A stretch of 64,000 nt of DNA, taken from the NCBI RefSeq assembly GCF_014699005.1, contig NZ_JACWZY010000008.1, positions 186,001 through 250,000 of the forward strand, given 5' to 3'. The notes under the pieces were generated by a model. It saw nothing but the letters and a program-made list of their open reading frames with translations. It was not told the origin of the DNA and did no database searches. The DNA comes from Spirosoma profusum. GTDB lineage: Bacteria > Bacteroidota > Bacteroidia > Cytophagales > Spirosomataceae. The first letter of the stretch is position 1, and each line of letters opens with the position of its first letter. Of this stretch, positions 1-9,500 are shown one piece after another. A program made the position numbers and the translations under genes.

Positions 1-560
1 TAATCAAAGCTATTCTTATCGTTCATGAACGGCTCACGCGGATCTTCCAGCGTGTACATTCCGTCGACCAGGTGAATGTGCGCTATTGTGAATGGTACGT
101 TCTGATTCGGAACACTGGGCTTAGTAGGGTCGGAAGTCAGCTCTTCGATACGCGTAATGAAATCATCGAGATTTGTGTCGCCATTGCTTGGGTTTTTTAT
201 CATCCGAACATCAGGACGATACAGCACCACTTCATCAAGGTGAATATTGTGCGCCGACGAGTCGATCAGGTTCTGAAGATTGTAATTGGCATCGAGTCGC
301 CCAACCACGATAAACGGGCGACCTTGCAGGTCTTTGATGGTTAAATTCTTTAGTGTCAGCGAATCGAACCACTTGATCGAAACGGACTCAATATCGACGG
401 GGAAGCACAGTTTTTCGGAGAGCCAGATAGCCCCTTCCTTCGCCAGTTTGGTCTGTACGGCCGGTATTTGCAGTCCCATCAGCACACCCAGCGACAGGCC
501 CAATACCGTCAGTACGACGTAGAGCAGTGTTTTAAGGAATATGGCGAAAAACGAACGCAT
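1..560 (-). CDS. TamB-like translocation/assembly protein, N-terminal part
   Basis: The gene runs off the left edge, and 186 complete codons are visible. Translation from the ATG at 558-560 begins MRSFFAIFLKTLLYVVLTVL, a single N-terminal membrane anchor. An AsmA/TamB-like stretch follows, where a region around VDIESVSIKWFDSLTLKNL resembles the repeated 'V.l..v.i.g.l.l.nl.v.D' pattern. TamB family proteins are very long inner-membrane-anchored periplasmic beta-helical proteins that move lipids or outer-membrane proteins between the membranes. In Bacteroidota a TamB gene divergent from tsaD is a common neighbourhood, which supports the call. The catalytic or C-terminal DUF490 domain is outside the window, so the assignment rests on the N-terminus and context. 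Confidence 0.7.
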   Translation of the reverse strand, partial: MRSFFAIFLKTLLYVVLTVLGLSLGVLMGLQIPAVQTKLAKEGAIWLSEKLCFPVDIESVSIKWFDSLTLKNLTIKDLQGRPFIVVGRLDANYNLQNLIDSSAHNIHLDEVVLYRPDVRMIKNPSNGDTNLDDFITRIEELTSDPTKPSVPNQNVPFTIAHIHLVDGMYTLEDPREPFMNDKNSFD

Positions 561-759
561 CCAGCACGGAAATGCCTAATATACAACGAATAACCTATAA
601 AACTTTCACTTGGACCACTAACTGAGGGAACGGTTTAGTCACAACTTCCATTGTTTCGGTGTAGAAAAATCATTTTCCGGGACCTTTTCCTGAACGAATA
701 ACGTAGCGGTTTTAACTCCTGACCATTCCAACTTAAACTCAACCTACTCCGTAATCCAT

Positions 760-767
760 TAGTTTTG
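760..767 (+). promoter_or_regulatory. Bacteroidota-type -7 box for tsaD
   Basis: TAGTTTTG matches the Bacteroidota consensus TAnnTTTG exactly and ends four bases before the GTG start of tsaD at 772. Transcription would then begin on or within a few bases of the start codon, giving a leaderless or nearly leaderless mRNA. I see no clear TTG at the -33 position, so this is a sequence match only. Confidence 0.45.
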
Positions 768-771
768 TACA

Positions 772-1770
772 GTGAATATTTTAGCCATCGAATCTTCCTG
801 CGACGAAACGTCGGCGGCCGTTTTAGCCGACGGCCATATCCGGTCGAACATAATTGCTACCCAGTTAATTCACGAAAAATACGGGGGCGTAGTTCCCGAA
901 CTTGCGTCACGGGCGCATCAGCAGCATATTCTGCCCGTAGTCGAGCGGGCTTTACTGGACGCAAAAGTATCGAAAAACGAGCTAAATGCCGTTGCTTTTA
1001 CCCGTGGACCGGGTTTATTGGGTTCTTTATTGGTTGGTGCATCGTTCGCCAAAGCGCTGGCGCTGGGGCTGAATATTCCACTTATCGAAGTCAATCACAT
1101 GCAGGCGCACGTACTAGCTCACTTCCTGGAAAGCCCGGCGCCTTCGTTTCCGTTTCTATGTCTGACGGTCAGTGGGGGGCATACCCAATTGGTACGTATC
1201 GACGGGCCGCTAGCTATGACAGTTATTGGGCAAACGCAGGATGATGCTGTGGGTGAGGCATTTGACAAATCGGCAAAATTGCTGGGTCTCCCCTATCCCG
1301 GCGGCCCGCTTATCGATAAATACGCTAAAACTGGCAATCCGCTGGCATTCAGATTTCCGATGGGCGACATGCCAAATCTGGATTTTTCGTTTAGCGGCAT
1401 TAAAACGGCCATCATGTATTTTTTGCGCGATAACACCAAAACAAATCCCGATTTTATTCAGGAGCGCCTTCCCGATATTTGCGCCAGTATTCAACACACA
1501 TTAGTGCAGATGTTACTGACCAAACTGAAACGTGCCGCCAGCGAAACCGGTATCCGCGATATTGCTATTGCCGGGGGCGTATCGGCCAACAGCGTGCTAC
1601 GTAGCATGCTCCTTCAACTCGGCAACGAGCTGGGTTGGCATGTATTTATTCCAAAATTTGAATATTGTACCGATAATGCCGCTATGATTGCGATAGCGGC
1701 TCAGTTTAAATATGAGCAGGGCGATTTCACCGATCAACTGGTTAGCCCGCTGCCGAGAATGAGTTTTTAA
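772..1770 (+). CDS. tsaD: tRNA N6-adenosine threonylcarbamoyltransferase TsaD
   Basis: TsaD transfers the threonylcarbamoyl group from TC-AMP to A37 of ANN-decoding tRNAs, working with TsaB, TsaE and TsaC in the cytoplasm. The 332-residue length is normal for the family. Visible hallmarks are the N-terminal ASKHA motif IESSCDETSAA (residues 6-16), the metal-binding pair H109 and H113 in NHMQAH, the TVSGGHTQL phosphate loop, and the C-terminal IAGGVSANS and CTDNAAM motifs carrying the remaining ligand. The start is GTG at 772, which places MNILAIESS at the usual position; no upstream ATG is in frame close by. It is transcribed away from the TamB-like gene, and a -7 box lies immediately upstream. 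The identification is very firm. Confidence 0.97.
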   Translation: MNILAIESSCDETSAAVLADGHIRSNIIATQLIHEKYGGVVPELASRAHQQHILPVVERALLDAKVSKNELNAVAFTRGPGLLGSLLVGASFAKALALGLNIPLIEVNHMQAHVLAHFLESPAPSFPFLCLTVSGGHTQLVRIDGPLAMTVIGQTQDDAVGEAFDKSAKLLGLPYPGGPLIDKYAKTGNPLAFRFPMGDMPNLDFSFSGIKTAIMYFLRDNTKTNPDFIQERLPDICASIQHTLVQMLLTKLKRAASETGIRDIAIAGGVSANSVLRSMLLQLGNELGWHVFIPKFEYCTDNAAMIAIAAQFKYEQGDFTDQLVSPLPRMSF

Positions 1771-1875
1771 GTAGGCCACGACAGGCTCCGGCTGTAGAGA
1801 CGCGATAGCGACTAATGAGGTAGTTATAACGTAGCTAACGGCCTGTTGGAGAGCCACTAATACCTATCGACGACC

Positions 1876-2745
1876 ATGACTATTTCCGAACTACACATTT
1901 ACCCAATTAAATCGCTTGGTGGCCTTTCGGTAACAAACGTAGTGGTTGAAGCTAAAGGGTTTCGGCACGACCGGCGATTCATGATTGTGTCGATCGAAGG
2001 CGAGTGCATGACCCAGCGAACGAACCACGTAATGGCCCTCATCGACGTAGCAATCGAAGGCGACGTACTACGTGTCTGGCATCGCCACCACCCGGACAAC
2101 GTACTGACGCTGCCTCTGGAACCACCTGTTGATACGTTGTCGGGTGAGCGAGAAATCATGCCAGTCAACATTTGGGATAGTAAGGACGTACCAGCCTTGA
2201 CAGTTGGTGCAGAAGTGGATAGTTGGTTCTCAACCATACTTGGAAAACCCTGTCGATTGGTTTACATGCCCGACACTACGTATCGCGCCGTTGACCCTAA
2301 CTATGCACTCGCGGATGATGCGGTTAGCTTTGCCGACGGATACCCGTATCTGCTCATTGGGCAAGCTTCGCTCGATTATCTAAACCAGAAGCTTCCACAA
2401 CCATTGGCCATGAAGCGTTTTCGACCGAATATAGTTGTGAATGACAGTCTGCCTTATGAAGAAGATGGCTGGCAACATTTTCGGGTGGGCAGCCTGGATT
2501 TTTACGGCGTTAAACCCTGTGCGCGTTGTGTGCTGACAACCATTGATCCAGAAACCGCCCAGTTGGGTAAAGAGCCGCTACGTACCCTAAAGACGTATCG
2601 CCAATGGAAAACCAAGATTCTGTTTGGCCAGAACGTATTAGCTCAGTCGACAGGAGCTTCGATACTGGGTTCGCTACGTGTCGGTCAGCCTATCGAGGTA
2701 GTTAGTCGGCAGGAGCCCTGGCTGGCACCACCCGTTATGATTTAG
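1876..2745 (+). CDS. MOSC domain-containing protein (YcbX/mARC type)
   Basis: This 289-residue protein has an N-terminal MOSC beta-barrel domain (about residues 1-120, beginning MTISELHIYPIKSLGG) and a C-terminal MOSC domain (about 150-285). The signature KPCARCVLTTIDP followed by GKEPLRTL is the region that carries the molybdenum-coordinating cysteine in the YcbX and mARC families. These proteins bind a sulfurated molybdenum cofactor and reduce N-hydroxylated compounds, usually with a flavin/ferredoxin partner. No ferredoxin domain is fused here, and no partner gene lies next to it. The substrate cannot be told from sequence. The start ATG follows a 105-bp gap after tsaD. Confidence 0.88.
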   Translation: MTISELHIYPIKSLGGLSVTNVVVEAKGFRHDRRFMIVSIEGECMTQRTNHVMALIDVAIEGDVLRVWHRHHPDNVLTLPLEPPVDTLSGEREIMPVNIWDSKDVPALTVGAEVDSWFSTILGKPCRLVYMPDTTYRAVDPNYALADDAVSFADGYPYLLIGQASLDYLNQKLPQPLAMKRFRPNIVVNDSLPYEEDGWQHFRVGSLDFYGVKPCARCVLTTIDPETAQLGKEPLRTLKTYRQWKTKILFGQNVLAQSTGASILGSLRVGQPIEVVSRQEPWLAPPVMI

Positions 2746-2781
2746 TTGGAAAGGTTGTGAGGTCGTAAAGTTTGACTGGAT

Positions 2782-3693
2782 GTGGAGCAACTTTATAACC
2801 CTATAACTTTACAACTTTATGACTCTATAACTCAAATCGCTTCCTGGCCCTTGCTTAGTTATCTACGTCCCCTTCATTACTTAAGTTTCCCTGTCGTTAT
2901 AGGAGCGGTACTGTCGAATCGGATGGCCACGCGCCTGTCCGACGTAACACCTGTGGATTGGCGCACTCCGATCGTACTGGCATTGGCGGTCTTTATCATT
3001 TATACTATCGACCGACTGCTTGACGTCCGACGTTATGAAGACAAGAAGACTAAGCTGCCCTTAACGGCGCGCCATCGCTTTCATTATCAATACGCACCAT
3101 TGCTCTGGCGAGTGGTTATTGGTGCAGGGGTATTAGCCCTCATTCTGACGTATTATTTGCCCACCAGTGTCGTTAAATTTGGTATCGGGCTAGGAGGTAT
3201 TTGTGCCGCTTACGTAGGCGCGGTTTTCAGGTTACCCGAACGTCACCCGGCGTTGTTACTAAAAGAACCGCTGGTAGCGCTTTTGTATGCCGCAGGTATT
3301 TGGGGAAGTGTGTGGGTTCAACGTCCACTAGTCCGTGGTATTGAAGTAGCCGAAGGCCTGATGTTTTTGGGAATTGCTTTCCAGAATCTGCTTCTGTTCG
3401 CGGTGATGGAACAGCGCGAAAGCCCCAATCAACCGTTGTTTTCATTGGCAACTGTCTTAGGACGGGAACGCTGCGACACCATTCTTCGCTGGCTGACATT
3501 TCTGGTCGTGGCGACCGGACTCACGCTTTGTTTCGTAACCGATGACCGTTTTGCCCAGCGGTCGGCGCTGATGCTCGCCATCATGAGCCTTACGTTGTAC
3601 GCAATTCAACGTTACCCCAACTATTTTGTCAAAAGCGAACGCTACCGCTGGTTAGGCGACGGCGTTTTCTGGATGCCCGCGCTGGTGCTTTAA
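2782..3693 (+). CDS. UbiA-like integral membrane protein
   Basis: The protein is about 300 residues with eight or so hydrophobic segments. Near residue 73 it has TIDRLLDVRRYEDKK, which resembles the first Asp-rich NDxxDxxxD motif of UbiA prenyltransferases, and it has the paired-helix layout of that family. The second Asp-rich motif is not clear (HPALLLKEPL and RYRWLGDGVFWM are the nearest regions), so enzymatic activity is uncertain. The GTG at 2782 is the first available start, but the first about 18 codons are built from an AT-rich ACTTTATAAC-type intergenic repeat. True translation may therefore begin further in, near SYLRPLHYL. A UbiA-related membrane protein is the best reading and the substrate is unknown. 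Confidence 0.55.
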   Translation: MEQLYNPITLQLYDSITQIASWPLLSYLRPLHYLSFPVVIGAVLSNRMATRLSDVTPVDWRTPIVLALAVFIIYTIDRLLDVRRYEDKKTKLPLTARHRFHYQYAPLLWRVVIGAGVLALILTYYLPTSVVKFGIGLGGICAAYVGAVFRLPERHPALLLKEPLVALLYAAGIWGSVWVQRPLVRGIEVAEGLMFLGIAFQNLLLFAVMEQRESPNQPLFSLATVLGRERCDTILRWLTFLVVATGLTLCFVTDDRFAQRSALMLAIMSLTLYAIQRYPNYFVKSERYRWLGDGVFWMPALVL

Positions 3694-3778
3694 AATGTAT
3701 GCTGTATGGTATATGATATATTACTGCTACGTTACTACATTAAGCATTTCATAGTCAACACACATACATCCTTTCCTC

Positions 3779-4171
3779 ATGCATATTGAACACATTGCCA
3801 TCTGGGTTCGGGATCTGGAACGCATGCGCAAATTTTACGAAATGTATTTCGGCGCTACGTCCAACGATAAATACGTTAATAGCAGCAAAGGTTTTTCTTC
3901 CTATTTCCTTACTTTCCCGCAAGGTGGCCCTCGCCTGGAACTTATGCAGATGCCTGGTATCACCGACCTAGCTAATCAGGGCTTTACGCAGTATATAGGG
4001 CTGGCCCATCTAGCCCTATCGGTTGGCAGCGAAGACGTAGTTGATACGTTGACAAATCGATTACGCAGTGATGGCAACGTAGTGATCGGTGAACCCCGCC
4101 GAACGGGCGATGGCTACTACGAAAGCGTGATACTCGACCCTGAACAAAACCGAGTTGAAATAACCGTGTAA
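3779..4171 (+). CDS. VOC family protein (glyoxalase/bleomycin-resistance fold)
   Basis: This is a 130-residue single-module VOC protein. The four metal-ligand positions expected for glyoxalase I-like members are all present: H5 in MHIEHIAIWVRD, E54 in PRLELMQ, H77 in GLAHLALSV and E127 in NRVEITV. The paired beta-alpha-beta-beta-beta repeats are visible in the spacing. Active family members isomerise or lyse metal-bound substrates; lactoylglutathione lyase-like activity is possible, but the substrate is not certain. It starts at ATG 3779, 85 bp after the UbiA-like gene, and could be cotranscribed with it. Confidence 0.85.
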   Translation: MHIEHIAIWVRDLERMRKFYEMYFGATSNDKYVNSSKGFSSYFLTFPQGGPRLELMQMPGITDLANQGFTQYIGLAHLALSVGSEDVVDTLTNRLRSDGNVVIGEPRRTGDGYYESVILDPEQNRVEITV

Positions 4172-4224
4172 GAGCAGTTATAAGGCTATAGTGTTGTAAC
4201 GTTTTTCGGCATATGGAATCAACT

Positions 4225-5205
4225 TTACAACTTTATAACTTCTTTGTGGTCAGCTTTAACCTGTTTTACCGCCATTGCTTTCATGTTAACGGTTTCTTTT
4301 ACGTCGCGTCGGGTGAGAATGTCGAGGATGATTTGCGTCATGTACTCGCGCTTATTGAATACGATGTCGTGTCGGTTTTCGGGTAATAAAAACTGTTTTA
4401 CCTGCGCATTAACCAGATGATGTTGGGCGAACGTAACATTCGTGGGATACACCAGTTCATCGCGTTGACCGTGCAGCATGGTGATATTTGCCCTAATCTT
4501 GGGCCAATCGGGCAGTATAGCTTCAAGTGCCTGTCGATGAGCTAGTTTTTCATCATTAGCCAACCGTAGCAACGGGGGTACCCCCCATCGAATGAGCGGG
4601 CTATTGGCAAAATAACTGATCGGGTACGTTCGTTCCAGCCCCGGGCCCAGCGCTGACGACACAAAAACAACATGGTTGATACGTTCGGGATTTGTCATAG
4701 CTAGCCGCGCCGATACTGACCCGCCATACGACGATCCGACCACCATCAGAAAAGGTGCTTTTCGATACCGTTCGATCAGTGGCTGAAGCAATTCTGCTTG
4801 TCTAATGATAGACGTTTCAACAGAACCAAAATCTGAATACCCATACCCAGGCCGGTCGACAGCTACCAGTTGCGCCCTATTAAGTAAGGTTGTATCCTTA
4901 AAAAATTCATTGAAGAACGACAGTGAGCTAGGAGCTCCATGAATAAAAAGCACTACCGGCAACGTAGTGTCGCCAGATGTTCGGGGCGTTTCCATAAACC
5001 GAATGGTCCGCAGTTGCTTTTCACTACGCCGTGAGTTGGCATGGTAATAGTGAACTACTGGCTTAGTACGTAACGTACTGAATTCTTCGGCCAGTTCTGC
5101 ATCCGTTTGTCGTCCATCGATAAACCAGGCTACTACTACCGTTCCGGCAGCCAGGAATAAAATGGCAAAAAATATCCAGCGGAGCGTTCGTAAAACCCGT
5201 TTCAT
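4225..5205 (-). CDS. Membrane-anchored alpha/beta hydrolase
   Basis: The 326-residue protein has one N-terminal transmembrane helix (residues about 8-28), followed by an alpha/beta hydrolase fold. The oxyanion loop is LFIHGAPSS (87-94). The nucleophile elbow is VGSSYGGS with Ser159, the acid is likely in LHGQRDELVYP, and the catalytic His is in ENRHDIVF near residue 280. Members hydrolyse esters, amides or C-C bonds, and the substrate is not predictable. The anchor suggests it acts at the cytoplasmic membrane facing the periplasm. It converges with the VOC gene across a 53-bp gap. The last about 20 residues are lysine-rich and lie beyond the fold. Confidence 0.85.
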   Translation of the reverse strand: MKRVLRTLRWIFFAILFLAAGTVVVAWFIDGRQTDAELAEEFSTLRTKPVVHYYHANSRRSEKQLRTIRFMETPRTSGDTTLPVVLFIHGAPSSLSFFNEFFKDTTLLNRAQLVAVDRPGYGYSDFGSVETSIIRQAELLQPLIERYRKAPFLMVVGSSYGGSVSARLAMTNPERINHVVFVSSALGPGLERTYPISYFANSPLIRWGVPPLLRLANDEKLAHRQALEAILPDWPKIRANITMLHGQRDELVYPTNVTFAQHHLVNAQVKQFLLPENRHDIVFNKREYMTQIILDILTRRDVKETVNMKAMAVKQVKADHKEVIKL

Positions 5206-5429
5206 TGAGGAGTGCCTGGTGGTGTCAACAATAGGATAACTACAAAATATTAGCCAAAGGTTTACAGCAGGTTATTTTTTTACCAACCGTGTATTGAGTG
5301 CAACTAATTTATTGCCAGCCTAACGAACCTTTGGCGCCAATATGAAAATATTTTCACTTCGAATGAGCTGATTTACAATGAACACAAGGGCAACAGGAGA
5401 ATTCTTATATAAAGTTTTTCGGGATGGCC

Positions 5430-5460
5430 TTGCGCGGAATTGCGTAAACTCCTACTTTTG
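5430..5460 (+). promoter_or_regulatory. Promoter of tRNA-Asp (-33 TTG, -7 TAnnTTTG)
   Basis: TTG at 5430-5432 and TACTTTTG at 5453-5460 match the Bacteroidota housekeeping promoter with about 20 bp between them. Transcription should begin around 5465, some 40 bases before the tRNA. Both boxes match their consensus exactly. Confidence 0.7.
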
Positions 5461-5506
5461 TGCCACGATTTAGGAAAGCGGCAACGATTCATCTAGATCG
5501 GCAGTT

Positions 5507-5580
5507 GGTTCGGTAGTTCAGTTGGTTAGAATACCTGCCTGTCACGCAGGGGGTCGCGGGTTCGAGCCCCGTCCGGACCG
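5507..5580 (+). tRNA. tRNA-Asp (anticodon GTC)
   Basis: The cloverleaf can be drawn by eye. The acceptor stem GGTTCGG (5507-5513) pairs with CCGGACC (5573-5579) with one G-U pair. The anticodon stem CCTGC (5534-5538) pairs with GCAGG around the loop CTGTCAC, so the anticodon GTC is at 5541-5543. The T-arm contains GGTTCGAGCCCC. The discriminator base is G and CCA is not encoded. It has its own promoter and terminator and so is a monocistronic tRNA unit. Confidence 0.97.
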
Positions 5581-5591
5581 CTCAGAAGATT

Positions 5592-5627
5592 AAGCACTTA
5601 CGATGTAAAAATCGTAAGTGCTTTTTT
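5592..5627 (+). terminator. Intrinsic terminator after tRNA-Asp
   Basis: AAGCACTTACGAT (5592-5604) is perfectly complementary to ATCGTAAGTGCTT (5611-5623) across a six-base loop, and the arm runs straight into TTTTTT. This 13-bp hairpin with a U-tract lies 12 bases after the tRNA. Confidence 0.9.
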
Positions 5628-6552
5628 GTTGGTATACATTTTAGTGTACAAAAGTGAATGAATTACTCAGCGGTTATTATTGAAGAGTAAACCTCTAACC
5701 ATCCAGAAGAAGTATTATCACTCATATACGATCTGCCGAAGTCAAATGTGTGAAACACTACGCTAATGGGTCACCTTTAGTAGCGTCCCCTAAATAGTTG
5801 GATGGGTTTCTTCCGCTTTTGATAGTAACCAATACCATTATTGCTATCAGCACCTATCAGCACGGTGACGAGCAAACACAGGCTCGAAGTTTACGCAGTC
5901 TATCGGAATGTTGAAAGCAAGCCTGTCTCAATTGGCTACTGGAAAAAGATGATACCAGTAGAGTTAACGGCCGGTGATCGCTCTCCTTTCGGAAAAATTG
6001 ACTCCATGTCCGTCACACTTTTGTCGTATTTAGGAATTTTCCACAAAATCCCTTAAACTGATTAGTAAAACGGCAAGGATTAACGTGATAGATTTGTTTT
6101 TCATCTGTAAAGATTAACACTTCTATTACCCCAATTATTCATTACCTTCCCGACGCTCTAACTTACCTTAAATCCATTTTCCAGATTCAGGTACCAGTTA
6201 AGACATTTCTATTTTATGAACGTGCACAGCTTTGTGTACGGAATCCATCGAAGAACGTACGGAAAATAGGTTCGAATTTATCAGGAAGCGCATTACGTTT
6301 TGTCATAAGAAAGTAGTTGTCTCATCAGCATCCATTTATCAGAAATTAGTTCTGAGTTAATCTCATAAGTAAGCAAATAACTAAGTAGGGTTGAGGCAAC
6401 TTAGTCATAATGGCTGCTTGCGCTTACTGTTTATAGTAATATGAAAAAATATAAATACTATCAATTTTTCTATTTATAACTGTTGATATGAGCTACCTTC
6501 AACAATGAAAGTAACATTATGATTTTTCAAAAAGATAAACTTGTACTTTACT
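5628..6552. other. Long AT-rich intergenic stretch, no convincing gene
   Basis: About 920 bp separate the tRNA terminator from the beta-helix gene. A 71-codon open frame at 5841-6056 (+) has no recognisable domain and a composition unlike its neighbours, so I do not call it. The 3' third (6360-6540) is strongly AT-rich and probably holds the promoter of the downstream gene; TAAACTTG at 6536-6543 is one mismatch from a -7 box. Confidence 0.4.
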
Positions 6553-9500
6553 ATGAGTAATTTGTGTAACCTAAAGAAAGGCAGGAGAGTTTGGGGTTGG
6601 ATGGTGTGCGGTGTCCTGTTTTCATTTGTTGGGCTACCCTGGCAAGTTACTTGGGGGCAAACAAACTACTATGTTGCCAGCAATGGGAATGATGCCAATG
6701 ATGGCCGATCAACAGCCAGCCCATTTCAAAGTCTGGCAAAAGTCAACAGTCTCTCCCTACGGGCAGGTGATGGAATTCTGTTTCGCCGGGGCGATACGTT
6801 TCAGGGTACTTTACTAATCAGGCAATCTGGTTCAGCAAATGCGCCGATCGTTGTTGATGCCTACGGCAATGGGAATAAACCGGTGCTGGCCGGGTCGGTA
6901 TCGGTTAGTGGTTGGTCTAGTTCGGGGGGCAATATCTGGCAGGCTTCGTGCCCAACCTGCGGAAGCCGGGTTTCGGGTGTATATAGTAATGGGTCGCCAC
7001 TACCGCTGGGTCGTTATCCCAATTTAAACACAGCCAATAAAGGCTATTTAACGGTTCAGTCACATTCGGGGAAAACCCAATTAATCAGCCAGCAGGGTTT
7101 ATCCACAAACTGGACTGGTGGAGAGGTAGTTGTCCGCCCGCAAAAGTGGATTATTGACCGGGCCGCAATCACAGCACAAAACGGAAATACGCTCACCATC
7201 AGCAATTCATCTATCTATGACATTTCTGATGGATGGGGTTTCTTTATTCAGAATCATCCGGCCACGCTGGATCAGTCAGGCGAGTGGTATTATAATCCGG
7301 CGACCAAAATCATACAACTCTATAGTCAGAATAACCCCAGCGGTCAAACCATTACAGCCACCGCTTTTGACGAAGCCATTCGGATTGAGAATGCTGCGTA
7401 TGTTACAATTCAGAACGTGACCATTACCCAGGCCCGCGTAACGAACCTGTACGCAATTAACGCATCGAACCTGACAGTCTCAGCCAACGACATTACCCGC
7501 GCTGGGGAAGATGCCATCCGAATAGACGGTTCAGGCTCGAACGTATTGGTTCAGAATAACATACTGTATAATGCGAATAATAATGGGTTCACCATTAGCC
7601 CCTATCAGAATCTGACCTTCCGGGGCAATACCGTCCGAAATGTAGGCCTAACGCGAGGCAGGAGCCGGAGTGGTGATGGGCAGTCGATAGCCTTCCTGGC
7701 TCATACCACTGCCAACACGTTGATTGAGAACAATATAATCGACAGTATTGGCTACCATGGCATTAATTTCTGGATTAATTCGACAATCCAGCGGAATACC
7801 GTATCAAATTATTGCCTCACCAAAAGTGATGGGGGCGGGCTGTACATCCGGAATGGAAATAAGCAGTCTATGGGTGGTATTAATATCTTGTCGAATATCG
7901 TTTACAATGCCGTTGGCTCACCGGAGGGAGCTCCTTACGACGCATATTCGGGTGCGAACGGCATTTATCTGGATGATTGCATGCAAAACGCGACCGTGCA
8001 GGGCAATACGGTGTTCAATTGTACGGGGATTGGTATTTATCTGCACGCGACGAACAACATTACGTTGCAGGGAAATACCAGCTTTAATAATGGCGAAGGC
8101 CAACTGATGATCGGTTCGAATCACGGTATGTGCCTGGCTCGAACGAACCAGTTGAGGGATAATATTTTCGTCAGTAAACCCGCCAACCAGTTAGTAGCCC
8201 GGTATGAATCCGATCAGGATGACCTGACCAGCTACGGTACGTTCGACAATAATTACTACGTCCGTCCTTTCAATGACGTATCAACGATTCGGGCCGTCAA
8301 CAAAAGCGGCTCGTCTGTCGTTGGGAACGATCTGGCGTTGAGCGAGTGGCAATCGCGCTATCAGAAAGACCCTAACTCAAAGAGTAGTCCCGTTACGTAT
8401 AAATCGTCAACGATTACGGGAACAGGCGCGAGTCGGCTGAACAATACGTTCACAACCAACGCTGAAAACTGGTCGAGCTGGAGTTCGTATGGTAACGGGA
8501 ACGTAGCGCAAGTGGCAGGGAGTCAATCCAGTACCAGTCCATTGGATGGCGGGAGCTTACAGGTTAGCTTTCCCACAAATTCCGGACGTAGTGACTCCTA
8601 CGCCATTGTGACTAATAACATCGGTGCTGTCGGACGTGCCAAAACCTACCGGCTTCAATTTGACGCCGTTGCTTTGGGGACGAACAAACGACTTGAGGTT
8701 TACATTCGCCAGCAAAATGCCCCCTGGCAGGATATCTCCACGCGTTCGATCTTGTCAGTGGGCCCCACGCGCCAGCATTATGACCTTAACTTAACGTCTA
8801 CCGCCGATGAGGCTAATACCTTTGTTACGTTTCAGGTTTTTGAAGACGGGAAAACGATCTGGTTTGATAACGTCAGCCTGCAGGAAGTTGGAGCGGCCAA
8901 AGTAGCCAATACGTTCACGGCCAACAGCGAGGGCTGGTCAACGTGGAGTCTGTATGGCAATAGTCAGGTTAGTCAGCTTCCCAGTGGCCAACTGGATGGC
9001 GGGAGCTTACAGGTGAACTTTCCTACGAGTTCCGGACGTAGTGATTCCTACGCTATTGTTACCAATTACATCAACGCTGTGGTACGTACCCGAACGTATC
9101 GGGTTCAGTTTGATGCCATTGCGTCAGGAGCGGGCAAGCGGCTTCTGGTCTACCTTCGTCAACGCGACTCTCCCTGGCAGGACGTATCGGCCCGTACTAC
9201 GTTAACCATCGGTACTACCCGCCAGAAATACGACCTGACACTTACAGCTACCGCCGATGAAGCCAATACGTTCGCTCTCTTTCAGGTCGATGAAGACGGC
9301 AAAACAGTCTGGTTTGATAATGTCACGATACAGGAGGTAACAGCCGGTGCCCAGCGTTTGAGTAACACCTTTACATCGGGCACGGAGGGCTGGTCAAGCT
9401 GGGGGCCGTATGGCAACAGTCAGGCGATTCAGACTATTGGAGGACAGGCGTCTACTGGACAATTAGACGGTGGAAGCCTGCGAATTAGTTTTCCTTCGAG

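Noticed and set aside
72-522. Plus-strand open frames in the first 0.5 kb
   Set aside because: They are shadows of the minus-strand TamB-like gene, whose translation shows a clear membrane anchor and a TamB-like region.
5841-6056. 71-codon plus-strand frame
   Set aside because: No recognisable domain, AT-rich context, no promoter or start signal; probably chance.
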